Shown in pieces: positions 52,572 through 61,092 of a stretch of DNA of 64,000 nucleotides (positions are counted from its first letter, which is position 1; every line of letters begins with the position of its first letter). Below the pieces are notes generated by a model. It did no database searches, had not been told where the DNA came from, and saw nothing but the letters and a program-made list of their open reading frames with translations. The position numbers and the translations under genes were made by a program. The DNA lies in NCBI GenBank assembly GCA_963811685.1, contig CAWESK010000018.1:84917-148916 (forward strand), written 5' to 3'. Origin of the DNA: CAIWHR01 sp963811685 (GTDB taxonomy: Bacteria; Pseudomonadota; Gammaproteobacteria; Burkholderiales; Casimicrobiaceae).

Positions 52572-53897
52572 ATGACGCACGTCTTCCACCGCAACCTCAA
52601 GACGACGCCGCCCGTTGCCGTCACCGGCCGCGGCGTCTACCTCACCGACGCCGCGGGCAAGCAGTATCTCGACGCGTCGGGCGGCGCCGCCGTGTCGTGC
52701 CTTGGCCATGGCCATCCCGACGTGCTCGCGGCGATGCATGCGCAGATCGACCGCCTCGCGTACGCGCACACGAGCTTTTTCACGACAGAGCCCGCGGAGG
52801 CGCTCGCCGACCGCCTCGTCCGCGACGCCCCGGCGGGGACGAGCCATGCGTACTTCGTGAGCGGCGGCTCGGAAGCGGTCGAGGCGGCGCTCAAGATGGC
52901 GCGGCAGTACTTCGTCGAGATCGGAGAACCCGAGCGCAGCGTCTTCATCGCGCGGCGGCAGAGCTACCACGGCAACACGCTGGGCGCGCTCGCGGTGGGC
53001 GGCAACGCGTGGCGGCGGCGGCAGTTCGCGCCGCTGCTGATCGACGTGAAGCACGTTGCCCCGTGCTATCCGTATCGCGACCAGCGCATGGGCGAGAGTC
53101 CGCACGTCTACGGCATGCGCCTCGCCGACGAGCTCGACGCCGCGATTCGCGAATGCGGCGCAACACGCGTGATCGCATTTGTCGCCGAGACGGTCGGCGG
53201 CGCGACCTCGGGCGCGCTCGTCGCCGTTCCCGGCTATTTCAAGGCGATCCGGGAGGTTTGCGACCGTCACGGCGTGCTCCTGATCCTGGACGAGGTGATG
53301 TGCGGCATGGGCCGCACGGGAACGCTGCACGCGTGCGAGCAGGAGGGTATCGCGCCGGACCTGATGACGATCGCGAAGGGGCTTGGCGGGGGCTACCAGC
53401 CGATCGGCGCGGTACTCGCGCAGAAGAAGATCGTCGATGCGATGTCCGCCGGCACCGGATTCTTCCAGCACGGACACACGTATCTCGGTCATCCCGTCGG
53501 CTGCGCCGCCGCGCTCGCCGTGCAGGAGGTGATCGAGCGCGATGGCCTGCTTGCCAAGGTGCGCGCGCGCGGCGCCGACCTCGCTGCGCGCCTCGAGCAA
53601 CGCTTTGCCGATCATCCGCATGTCGGGGACATCCGTGGTCGCGGGCTTTTCTTCGGCCTCGAGATCGTCTCCGATCGCGCGAGCAAGGCACCTTTCGATC
53701 CCGCGCTGCAGCTGCATGCGCGTATCAAGCGCGAAGGCATGGCCCGCGGCCTCATGACCTACCCAATGGGCGGCACGATCGACGGGCGCGCAGGGGACCA
53801 TGTCCTGCTCGCGCCGCCGTTCATCGTCGAGGAAGAGCATCTCGATTTCATCGTCGAGCGCGTGCGCGAAGCCATCGACGCGGCGATCGCCGCTTGA
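52572..53897 (+). CDS. Class III PLP-dependent aminotransferase
   Basis: 441 residues. Conserved parts: YLDASGGAAVSCLGHGHP, FVSGGSEAVEAALKMARQY, RRQSYHGNTLGALAVGG, LILDEVMCGMGRTGT with the PLP Asp, and TIAKGLGGGYQPIGAV with the Schiff-base Lys. Class III enzymes of this shape act on omega-amino acids or amines with a keto acceptor. Divergent from the dioxygenase gene and 33 bases upstream of the racemase-like gene. Intact. Confidence 0.93.
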   Translation: MTHVFHRNLKTTPPVAVTGRGVYLTDAAGKQYLDASGGAAVSCLGHGHPDVLAAMHAQIDRLAYAHTSFFTTEPAEALADRLVRDAPAGTSHAYFVSGGSEAVEAALKMARQYFVEIGEPERSVFIARRQSYHGNTLGALAVGGNAWRRRQFAPLLIDVKHVAPCYPYRDQRMGESPHVYGMRLADELDAAIRECGATRVIAFVAETVGGATSGALVAVPGYFKAIREVCDRHGVLLILDEVMCGMGRTGTLHACEQEGIAPDLMTIAKGLGGGYQPIGAVLAQKKIVDAMSAGTGFFQHGHTYLGHPVGCAAALAVQEVIERDGLLAKVRARGADLAARLEQRFADHPHVGDIRGRGLFFGLEIVSDRASKAPFDPALQLHARIKREGMARGLMTYPMGGTIDGRAGDHVLLAPPFIVEEEHLDFIVERVREAIDAAIAA

Positions 53898-53930
53898 TGC
53901 GCCCATGCGGATCGGCCGCTCATCGTCTCC

Positions 53931-54593
53931 ATGCCCACCGTCGCGCCCCGCATCGCTCTGATCCACGCGCTCGCGCATTCGATCGCCCCGGTCAATGCGG
54001 AGCTCGACCGCGCGTGGCCGGGCTCCGTGCGCATGCATTTGCTGGACGACAGCCTGTCGGCGGACCTCGCGGCGAGCGAACGCGGTCTGGACGACGCCAT
54101 GACGGCACGCTTCGTTGCGCTTGGGGACTACGCGGTCGCCACCGGAGTGCGCGGAATACTCTTCACCTGCTCCGCGTTCGGGACGTGCATCGATGCCGTC
54201 GCCCGGCGCTTTCCCGACATCCCCGTCCTGAAACCCAACGAGGCGATGATCGCGGACGCCTCGCGGATCGGCCGCCGGATCGGGCTCGTCGCGTCGTTCG
54301 CTCCTACGCTGGCGTCGATGCCCGCCGAGTTCCCGGAATCGGTCTCCGTCCTCCCGGTCCTGGCGGACGGCGCGCTCGACGCGCTGACGCTGGGCGATGC
54401 GCAGCTGCACGACCGCCTCGTCGTGCAGGCGGCCCAGCGGGTGGCAGCGGACGGGTGCGATGTGGTCGCACTGGCCCAGTTCAGCCTCGCGCGCGCGGCG
54501 GCAGCCGTCGAGCACGCGGTGCGGGTCCCCGTTCTGACGACGGTCGGCAGCGCCGTGAGGCTGTTGCGGGAGCGGGTCGAGAAGGCCGGGTGA
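53931..54593 (+). CDS. Asp/Glu racemase superfamily protein
   Basis: 220 residues. The first catalytic cysteine region is GILFTCSAFGTCID; the second half (DGCDVVALAQFSLARAA) has no cysteine at the expected second site. So it is likelier a maleate isomerase, hydantoin racemase-like or arylmalonate decarboxylase-like protein than a true two-Cys racemase. NEAMIADASRIGRRIGLVASF matches the family. Downstream of the aminotransferase; probably one operon. Intact. Confidence 0.82.
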   Translation: MPTVAPRIALIHALAHSIAPVNAELDRAWPGSVRMHLLDDSLSADLAASERGLDDAMTARFVALGDYAVATGVRGILFTCSAFGTCIDAVARRFPDIPVLKPNEAMIADASRIGRRIGLVASFAPTLASMPAEFPESVSVLPVLADGALDALTLGDAQLHDRLVVQAAQRVAADGCDVVALAQFSLARAAAAVEHAVRVPVLTTVGSAVRLLRERVEKAG

Positions 54594-54787
54594 CGCTGGC
54601 GGCGCTGCGCGACCTGAAGGGTGCCACAAGGCCATGATTGGGTGATGGTATTCGCCACGGCGCCGCGGTAGACTACAAACGCCTCATAGGGCGGACCCCG
54701 GGAGAGGGTCCGGTCGTCGATCCCGCCGGCGCGCCGGCGCAGACGGCGAGGCACGAGTAGTCCGAACCAACTGCGGGGAGATTCCAC
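54594..54787 (+). promoter_or_regulatory. Leader region with hairpin before the lipoprotein gene
   Basis: A 194-base gap with a perfect seven-pair hairpin (CGGACCC 54692-54698 / GGGTCCG 54706-54712) and a second GC palindrome GCCGGCGCGCCGGC (around 54726-54740), ahead of the ATG at 54788. The structured leader could regulate the lipoprotein gene or end the preceding transcript. I do not match it to a known riboswitch. Confidence 0.35.
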
Positions 54788-55237
54788 ATGAAGAGAGCAA
54801 TCTTGACCGGTGTCGTATCCGCTTTAATCCTGATCGGCGTGCGCGGGCGTGCCGCCGACCATTTACACGCAACGAGAACCGCAACGTCAGGGGCTTTTCG
54901 TCACAGGTTCCTCCCGCCGAATCCGTCCGCACCCAATATCTTCGTCGTGAATGGTGCGCTCGTCGTCGACCAGGAGCCGTCCGGCCGCCGCGCGACGTAG
55001 GAGCCCAGGTCGTGATCTTTTTCGGCTCGGTGGACGACGGCAACTATGTATTTACCGAATCACGGAATCGAAATCAAGGACCACGAAGATTATTGCAAAG
55101 CGCAAGGGCCCATATTTGTTCAAGTGCATGTATCCGCGCCCCGCGCCTGACACGCGTATACAAATACACAGTCCGGGTCAAGACGAAACAAACAGGCGTG
55201 GAACTTCCGCGCCCTCGATCCGACGATCTGGAACTAG
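54788..55237 (+). CDS. Lipoprotein of unknown function (frameshifts)
   Basis: Starts MKRAILTGVVSALILIG. One frame change then gives a lipobox-like cysteine and CAGVPPTIYTQREPQRQ, and further pieces read NIFVVNGALVVDQEP, VVIFFGSVDDGNYVF, NHGIEIKDHEDYCKAQGP and the end NFRALDPTIWN. The stop TAG at 55235-55237 is inferred. About 149 residues. The segment LVVDQEPxxP is seen in a family of small exported proteins of unknown role. At least four indels break it. Confidence 0.5.
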
Positions 55238-55268
55238 CGTGGCCTCATACGACCAGGGAGAAAGCCGA

Positions 55269-55712
55269 ATGGGACCGAAAGTCATCATCTTATTCATCGC
55301 CGCCGCCTTTGCGCTCGAAGCGTGCGGCCAGCGGGGGCCCGCGCCCGGAGCGGGCGCACTCCCGTGCACCAACGGCGTCTGCAAAGCCGAGGTGACGGTC
55401 GTGAACAACGATTGCACGAACGCGACGAACATCAAGGTCGTTCCCGACCCGCTGCCGGTGCCTAGAGGCAGCACTAACAACATCGAGTGGACCGTCCAGG
55501 AGGGCTTCACCTGGGTCGCCCCGCCGGGTGGGATCACTTCGCTGCCGCCGACCATCTTCACGGATCATCGCCTCACTGGCGATGGACGGAAGTACACTGT
55601 GCACGACGCCAACCCCGAGCCGGCGCCTACCGACCACAAGTACGATGTTCACCTGCAGAAAAACGGAACGCCGTGCGCGGTCAAGGATCCGATCATCCGA
55701 AACGGATCGTAG
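55269..55712 (+). CDS. Lipoprotein of unknown function
   Basis: 147 residues, intact. Signal with lipobox FALEACGQ (Cys19 would be lipidated). The mature part holds CTNGVCKAEVTVV, NDCTNATNIKVVPDPLPVPRG and ends NGTPCAVKDPIIRNG, suggesting disulfide-linked small beta domains. ATG 55269 has a good AGGGAGA Shine-Dalgarno. It pairs with the preceding lipoprotein, 32 bases apart, and is convergent with the cyclase gene (stops six bases apart). No function assigned. Confidence 0.6.
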   Translation: MGPKVIILFIAAAFALEACGQRGPAPGAGALPCTNGVCKAEVTVVNNDCTNATNIKVVPDPLPVPRGSTNNIEWTVQEGFTWVAPPGGITSLPPTIFTDHRLTGDGRKYTVHDANPEPAPTDHKYDVHLQKNGTPCAVKDPIIRNGS

Positions 55713-55718
55713 CGACGC

Positions 55719-58360
55719 TCAGGCAGTGCGGGCGAGCCAGCGCCGCACCTCCGCGAGCGCGTCGGCATAGGGAAGCCGCCGGCCTTCATCGATCGCCGCG
55801 GAGAATGCGGCCGACCCGAGGCGCGAGCGCGCCTCGGCGATGCGCGGCGCGAGGAATGCCTCGTCCGTCGGGTCGCGATGCATGCCGGTGAGTGCGTTCT
55901 GGGATTCGGCGGCGCCGAAGAGCCGCGCGGCGCGCGCCCAGTCCCCTTCGAACGAAGCGAGTCCCGCGCACACCTCGAGCAGGCTCTGCGACGCCGGCTT
56001 CGAGCCGATATCGGCGGCGATCGCGTCGACCTCGACCAGCGCCTTGCGCGCACTTGGCCCGCAGCCCGCGCCCGATGTACACCATCGCCACGTTGAGGAG
56101 CGCCAGCGCGGTGCTTTCGCGGTCGCCGATTTCGCGCACGATCGCGACGACTTGCTCGTAGAGCGGCTCCGCCAGATCGAGCGCGCCCTCGATGCGATGA
56201 AACTGCGCGAGCGCGTTGAGCGCCGCAGCGACGTCGCGCCGGCCCGCCTGCTTCCGCGCGAGGTCGAGCGCCTCCTCGAAGGCAGCACGCGCGCCCGGCG
56301 CGGTCGCCAAGCCCCAGCAGCGCCAGGCCGAGCGGCTGCAGGATGTCGGCGACATTGCGCACGTTCCCGATCTCCCGGGCGATCGCGAGACCTTCTTCGA
56401 GCACGGGTCGCGCCTCGTCGTAGCGGCCCATGAAGCACCACGTCTGGCCGGCGTCGAACAGCGCACGGCTGCGCGCGGTGTCCGGGCTGCGCGCCGGGCC
56501 GCGCCAGCGCCTCCCGCATCATCCGAAGTGCAAGCTCAGGCATGCCGCGCGTCAGACAGGTAGGACTTGACGCGTGCAGCAGCCGCAGTCCAAGCGCTGC
56601 GCCGTCCTGGCGGTGCCGCACCAGTCGTGCACCGAGCAGCAGGTTCTCGCGCTCGAGATCGAACCGGGCGAACCAGGCGGCCTGCTGCGGACCGAGGAGC
56701 TGCCGGCTGCGCCGCGCTCCGCGAAGTCGAGGTAATGCGCGGCATGCCGCTCGCGAACCGCGTCTGCCTCGCCCGAGGCCGCGAGCCGCTCCTGCGCGTA
56801 TTGCCGCACCGTCTCCAGCATCCGGTAGCGACCGCTCTCCCGATCGAGCGACGACCAGCGACTTTTCGACGAGCTGCGTCAGGACGTCGAGCAGCGCGCT
56901 CCGTTGCGGCTCGCTCGCACAGCCCACCGCTTCCGCAGCTTCGAGCGTGAACCCCCCGGGAAAACGGCAAGACGCCGGAAGCAGCATGCGCTCCGGCTCG
57001 GCGAGGAGGTCGAAGCTCCAGTCGATCAGCGCGCGCAGCGTCTGCTGGCGCGGCAGCGCCGTCTTGTCGCTCGCCTTTCAGCAAGCGGAACCGATCGTCG
57101 AGGCGCGCCGCGATGTTTTCGACGGAAAGCGCCCGCGTTCGCGCGGCGGCGAGCTCGATCGCAAGCGGAATGCCGTCGAGCTGATGACAGACGCCGGCGA
57201 GCGCCATCGCGTTCTGCTCCGTCACCCGGAACGTCGATTGCGCCGCAACGGCGCGATCAATGAACAGCTGCACCGCTTCGTACTCGGCGAGCGCCGCCGG
57301 GGTGATCACTCGTGACAGACCCGGAAACGCCATCGCCGGCACCACGTAGGTTGCTTCTCCCACCACTCGCAGGGGCTCGCGGCTCGACGCCATGAGCTTC
57401 ACGTGCGGCCCCGATTGCAGCAGCACCTTCACGAGTTCCGCGCAGGCCTGCAGGAGGTGCTCGCAGTTATCCAGAACAACCAGGAATCGCCGATCCCTGA
57501 ATACGTTGACCAACGCCTCGATCAAGGGACGACCCGGTTCCTCCTTGACGCCGAGCACGGACGCCACCGCCTGCGGCACGAGCCGCGGGTCGGCGATCGC
57601 CGCCAGCTCGACGAGCCACACGCCGTCCGGGAATTCGTCCATGAGATCGGCGGCGACCTGCAGCGACAAGCGCGTCTTGCCGATGCCGCCGGCGCCCACC
57701 AGCGTCAGCAATGGCGAGCGGGCCAGCAGCGTCGCGATTTCGGCCTGCTCACGCTCGCGGCCGATGAACGACGTCAGCTGTTGCGGCAGGTTGTTGGGCG
57801 TCGCCTCCAGCGTGCGCAGCGCCGGAAAGGTCGCCCGAAGCCCGGGGTGCAGTGACCTGGGAAACGCGCTCGGGGCTCGCGAGATCCCGCAGGCGCACGA
57901 GGCCCAGGTCGCGCAAAGCGACGCCATCGGGCAGGCGCTCGTCGACGAGCGAAGCGACCGTTTCGGATATGAGGATCTGCCCGCCATGTGCAACGCCCAT
58001 GATCCGGGCGGCACGGTTCACGCTGCGGCCGAAGAAATCGTCGTCGCGATGCTCCTCGACTCCAGCGTGCAGCCCGCAACGGACCTTGAGCGCGATGCCG
58101 TTGGTCGCCGTCGGGTCGGCAAGCGCTTGCTGCAACACGACCGCCGCGTTGACGGCGTCGCGGGGATCGTTGAAGACCGCATGCACGCCGTCGCCCAGCA
58201 TCTTCACGACGCGGCCGCCGTTGCCGTCGACCGTCGCGCGGACGAGAGCATCGTGTCGCGCCAGCGCTTCGGGCATCCGCGCGGGCTCGCGCTCCCACAG
58301 CTGCGAGCTGCCCTCGATGTCGGTGAACAGGAAGGTGACGACGCCGGATGATGCCTGCAT
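55719..58360 (-). CDS. Class III cyclase / AAA-STAND ATPase / TPR regulator (frameshifts)
   Basis: About 877 residues in several frames. N-terminus: MQASSGVVTFLFTDIEGSSQLWE and GGRVVKMLGDGVHAVF, an adenylate/guanylate-cyclase homology domain. Middle: LPQQLTSFIGREREQAEIATLL, Walker A LVGAGGIGKTRLSLQ, and VVLDNCEHLLQACAE, the NB-ARC/AAA ATPase. Then winged-helix-like LLDVLTQLVEKSLVV and MLETVRQYAQERL, then TPR-like repeats to LAEVRRWLARTA. This matches predicted adenylate cyclase-ATPase regulators. At least five indels. An MQASS start at 58360 is used. Confidence 0.82.
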
Positions 58361-58634
58361 GGAATGCGGGTGCGGCTCGGCGCGCTTGTCGCGTGGGTTA
58401 GGTGAGACGCGAGGTTACCATTTCGCCCGGGCCGGCGAGCGCCGGCGGCGGTTAACGCTACCCGTTCGCATCTGCCTCGTGTTGCATCGCCCAAAGGTGC
58501 TTGGCATGATCCGGGTCGACACCAACCCGGCGGCGCGAACCGCGCGTCGCCCCACAGACGAGGAAGGTGATGGCGGTCTACATTGTCGAGAGCGGCAAGC
58601 CAATGGCCTCTCCGGCGCCGTAACCGGCCGCAGC
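58361..58634. other. Spacer without a clear gene
   Basis: This 274-base gap between the divergent cyclase-ATPase and DUF488 genes holds a few short frames, among them an in-frame upstream extension of DUF488. No convincing start, Shine-Dalgarno or conserved motif is seen. Promoters for both neighbouring genes should lie here. Confidence 0.35.
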
Positions 58635-59023
58635 ATGCCGGTCCGAATCGTCCGCCTCGGCTCGCCGCGGCATCCCCAGGAGGGGTTGCGTCTCGGCACC
58701 GTCCGCCGGCCGCCCCGCGGCGTGCCGAAGGCGCAGCATGCGGCCGCGCGATTTCTATGACGTATGGCTGCCGAATCTGGCGCCGAGCGAGGCGCTGCTG
58801 AAGTCGGCGAAGACGCGTCGACGACGCGCGCTCCTGGGCTGCGTTCAAGCGTGCCTTCTTGGCGGAAATGAAAGCGCCCGATGCAAGCAAGGTGCTCGAT
58901 TTGATCGCCGCGCTCTCGCACACGACGAGCCTGTCGGTTGGCTGCTATTGCGCCGACGAAGCGCGATGCCACCGCTCGGTGTTGCGTCAGCTCCTGGCTG
59001 ATCGCGGCGCGGACATCGAGTAA
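58635..59023 (+). CDS. DUF488 family protein (frameshifts)
   Basis: Start MPVRIVRLGSPRHPQEGLRLG, then RPPRGVPKA, DFYDVWLPNLAPSEALLKSA, AFKRAFLAEMKAPDASKVLDL, LSVGCYCADEARCHRSVLRQL and the end ADRGADIE. This is DUF488 (about 125-130 residues; the Cys motif in the C-terminal half is retained). DUF488 proteins are small soluble proteins of unknown function. At least three frame breaks lie in 390 bases. Confidence 0.78.
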
Positions 59024-59294
59024 ATTCTCATTTCGCCACGGCCCCGGCGGGAGGCCCCGCCGGGTTGCCGCGACTGCTGACCGCGAAACGTCTCGAGCAC
59101 GTGTCGCGGCGGCGATCCCGCATTGTCGGTTAGGCGCGCCGCGCACGGCACGCGAAATCGCCGTCCTGCCGCCGCTCGCGCGGCGCCCTGCCCTTACATG
59201 AACCACATCGCGACGTGGACGGCGAACAAGACGCGTCTTGCCCACACGGCCATCCGCCACACCCTTCGGACTTCTGGGCGTTCGCACCACTGCC

Positions 59295-59513
59295 TCACGT
59301 CGCGCCAGAACGCCCAAGCGCGATCTCCCACTCCGCCGTGGATGAGCTCCGGCCGTCGGCCTGTTGCATCGGCGCGCGATCGCTCTCTGCCGCAGCCATC
59401 CGCACCACCATGCCATCCGCCCGCTGCCAGTACGCTCCATCGGGTCCTGCCCGCACGAATTCGAAGTCCCGCAATCCGTACGGCATTGCAAAATTTTCTT
59501 TTGCGCGCTTCAT
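59295..59513 (-). CDS. Candidate small protein
   Basis: 72 codons starting MKRAKENFAMPYGLRDFEF with the segment GAYWQRADGMVVRM. The ATG is preceded by GTGAGGC, a weak Shine-Dalgarno. It has a mixed amino-acid composition, unlike most antisense frames in this GC-rich DNA. No family is recognised. An unsupported guess would be that it is real, so confidence is low. Confidence 0.3.
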   Translation of the reverse strand: MKRAKENFAMPYGLRDFEFVRAGPDGAYWQRADGMVVRMAAAESDRAPMQQADGRSSSTAEWEIALGRSGAT

Positions 59514-59564
59514 TTCATTTGCCTCACGGTGTTGTTGTCCTGCGTTTTGCGCACGGGAAAAGAC

Positions 59565-59602
59565 AAAACCCGGCGCCGTCTTGTTTCGGCTGCCGGGCTT
59601 TT
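59565..59602. terminator. Bidirectional terminator-like hairpin
   Basis: AAAACCCGGC (59565-59574) is complementary to GCCGGGCTTTT (59592-59602) except for one extra base. In both directions the stem is followed by four Ts. It could end the transcript of the minus-strand small ORF above 59627 and possibly a plus-strand one. Confidence 0.5.
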
Positions 59603-59626
59603 CGCTCGGGGAGAGATGTGATTCGT

Positions 59627-59830
59627 CTACGAATCTTCTCCCCTCGGAAAGGCCCGGCGCTCGATCTCATTGCCGCGGAGGGCGGAGGCATCGTCGTGCA
59701 GCGTGAACATGCGCAATACGACTTCCCCCGCCTTGGCGGTCGGCAAGCCCGTCGGCCGCATGGCGCCGCTTGCAACGAGCGGGCGCAGGCGCGGCACGAG
59801 GGGCCGTTTCGTTTCGGTCATGTAGGTCAT
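59627..59830 (-). CDS. Candidate small protein with strong ribosome site
   Basis: 67 codons starting MTYMTETKRPLVPRLRPLVA, no signal peptide, ending RAFPRGEDS. Upstream on the minus strand is AAAGGAGG, about as strong a Shine-Dalgarno as possible, eight or nine bases before the ATG. A short 18-codon frame ends by overlapping this ATG. A terminator-like hairpin lies 25 bases after its stop. These signals suggest it is translated, but no homologous family is recognised. Confidence 0.42.
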   Translation of the reverse strand: MTYMTETKRPLVPRLRPLVASGAMRPTGLPTAKAGEVVLRMFTLHDDASALRGNEIERRAFPRGEDS

Positions 59831-59997
59831 CCGGTCTCGCCTCCTTTCTTCACCCTCTCGTGCGCGGAATGCGCGCGAGACATAGCGATGCACCTCGTCA
59901 CCGAGGGCGGAAGCTGCCGGAAGGGGGATGAAACAGAAACCGACCTTCCGACAGTTCCGCCGTCTCACCTGGCGGAATGTCTTCCGGTCGGGTGAGG

Positions 59998-60132
59998 CTA
60001 CTTCGTCGCGGCCACGCCGGCTTGCACCGGCGCCAGTACGAACTTCGTCATGTCCGCGGCGCAGGACGAACCGATTCCCTGGGCGGCAAAGCCCATGGCG
60101 ACGGTTGGTTGTGTGCGCGGCGTGCGGTTCAT
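59998..60132 (-). CDS. Candidate micropeptide
   Basis: 44 codons, MNRTPRTQPTVAMGFAAQG to AGVAATK. The Shine-Dalgarno is poor (GAGAAC). It lies upstream on the same strand as the 59627-59830 frame, 167 bases away. I list it only because it is co-oriented with two other small frames in a stretch without other genes. It may well be chance. Confidence 0.22.
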   Translation of the reverse strand: MNRTPRTQPTVAMGFAAQGIGSSCAADMTKFVLAPVQAGVAATK

Positions 60133-60283
60133 GAGTCAGTTCTCGGTTCGACGTAGTTGTATCTCGCTGGAACGAGTGATCGCATTCTATCGTTGACACG
60201 CGAGCCGGCGCAAGAATTTCCTGGCGCCGCGTGAATATTCATGTGCGAAAAATGCAACACCCCGCCCGCCGGACAGCAGCACG

Positions 60284-60943
60284 TCAGATCGACTGCCTGC
60301 GCCGCTCTTCCATCACGCGCTCGATCAGCTCCATGTTCCGCCGGACCCCCTCCAGATTGGGGTTGATCGCCAGCGCGCGCCGCGAATATTCGAGTGCACG
60401 GTCGAAATATTCGAGACGGGCGTAGATTTGCGCGTAGCCGGACAGCGCACCGAAGTGATACGGGTTGCGCTTCATCACCTCGTCGCAGTCGGCCAGCGAC
60501 TTGCGCAGGTCGCCGGCGAGAAAATACAACGTCGCACGCTTGTTCCAGCCTTCGGCGAAATCGGGCTTCTGCTGGATGATGCGGGTGAACGTCGCGATGC
60601 TCTCTTGCAGGTCGCCCGCGGCCATTTGCGCCACGCCGACCCGGTAGAGCGCATCGACTTCCGCGTTGCCGGAGCGCGCCCAGATCTCCCAGATCGCCTC
60701 CTCGGCGAGCTCACGCGTTTGCGCGTCGGCATCGCGCAGCGATTGCACGAGCGGCGCCACGTCCGCCATCGTGCCCACGTCGCCCAGCCGGCTTGCGGCA
60801 TCGCGGCGCGCCTGCGGATCGGCGCGGGAGAGCGCCCGAACGGCCTCATCCCGGTCCTGGGCCCGCGCCGGCGCGGTCGTCGCGGGAAACGCCAGTGCCG
60901 ACGCCAGGACGATGATCAGCGCGCGCAACATCGATGGCCTCAT
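60284..60943 (-). CDS. Exported HEAT/TPR-repeat protein
   Basis: 219 residues, intact. Signal peptide (ALIIVLASALAFPATTAPARA), a HEAT-like stretch (SRADPQARRDAASRLGDVGTM, VQSLRDADAQTRELAEEAI) and then TPR units (GDLQESIATFTRIIQQKPDFAEGWNKRA, GDLRKSLADCDEVMKRNPYH, EYFDRALEYSRRALAINPN). It is a periplasmic scaffold, function unknown. Divergent from the SIR2-TIR gene. Confidence 0.85.
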   Translation of the reverse strand: MRPSMLRALIIVLASALAFPATTAPARAQDRDEAVRALSRADPQARRDAASRLGDVGTMADVAPLVQSLRDADAQTRELAEEAIWEIWARSGNAEVDALYRVGVAQMAAGDLQESIATFTRIIQQKPDFAEGWNKRATLYFLAGDLRKSLADCDEVMKRNPYHFGALSGYAQIYARLEYFDRALEYSRRALAINPNLEGVRRNMELIERVMEERRRQSI

Positions 60944-60986
60944 CGCAGGCTACCGGATTGACGGACGCTACGCCGGCGGCACCGAC

Positions 60987-61008
60987 GGGTCAAGGAACGG
61001 TTTGACCC
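60987..61008. repeat. Small inverted repeat before the SIR2-TIR gene
   Basis: GGGTCAA (60987-60993) and TTGACCC (61002-61008) form a seven-pair hairpin with an eight-base loop. It lies in the 149-base divergent gap ahead of the SIR2-TIR start. It resembles short extragenic palindromes of Betaproteobacteria and could also be an operator for regulation of the defence pair. Confidence 0.45.
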
Positions 61009-61092
61009 TGGTTTCCGAATCGGGGACACTTCGGTGCGGTCGATCCGCCCGCCCTCGCGCCGCACGAGCCCGCCAACCTCCCGACGATTCGA

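Larger units (their letters stand above)
59024..60283. other. Poorly coding stretch with small candidate ORFs
   Basis: For 1.26 kb I recognise no known gene. A 290-codon plus-strand frame (59123-59995) is low-complexity and has no motif. On the minus strand three short frames are listed separately because two have plausible ribosome sites. One hairpin with T-runs (59565-59602) divides the stretch. The region may be a decayed segment or an intergenic region with unrecognised small genes. Confidence 0.4.

Noticed and set aside
59123..59995. A 290-codon plus-strand frame
   Set aside because: Composition is dominated by Arg/Pro/Ser/Ala, there is no motif or ribosome site, and it overlaps co-oriented small frames on the other strand. 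I leave it out.
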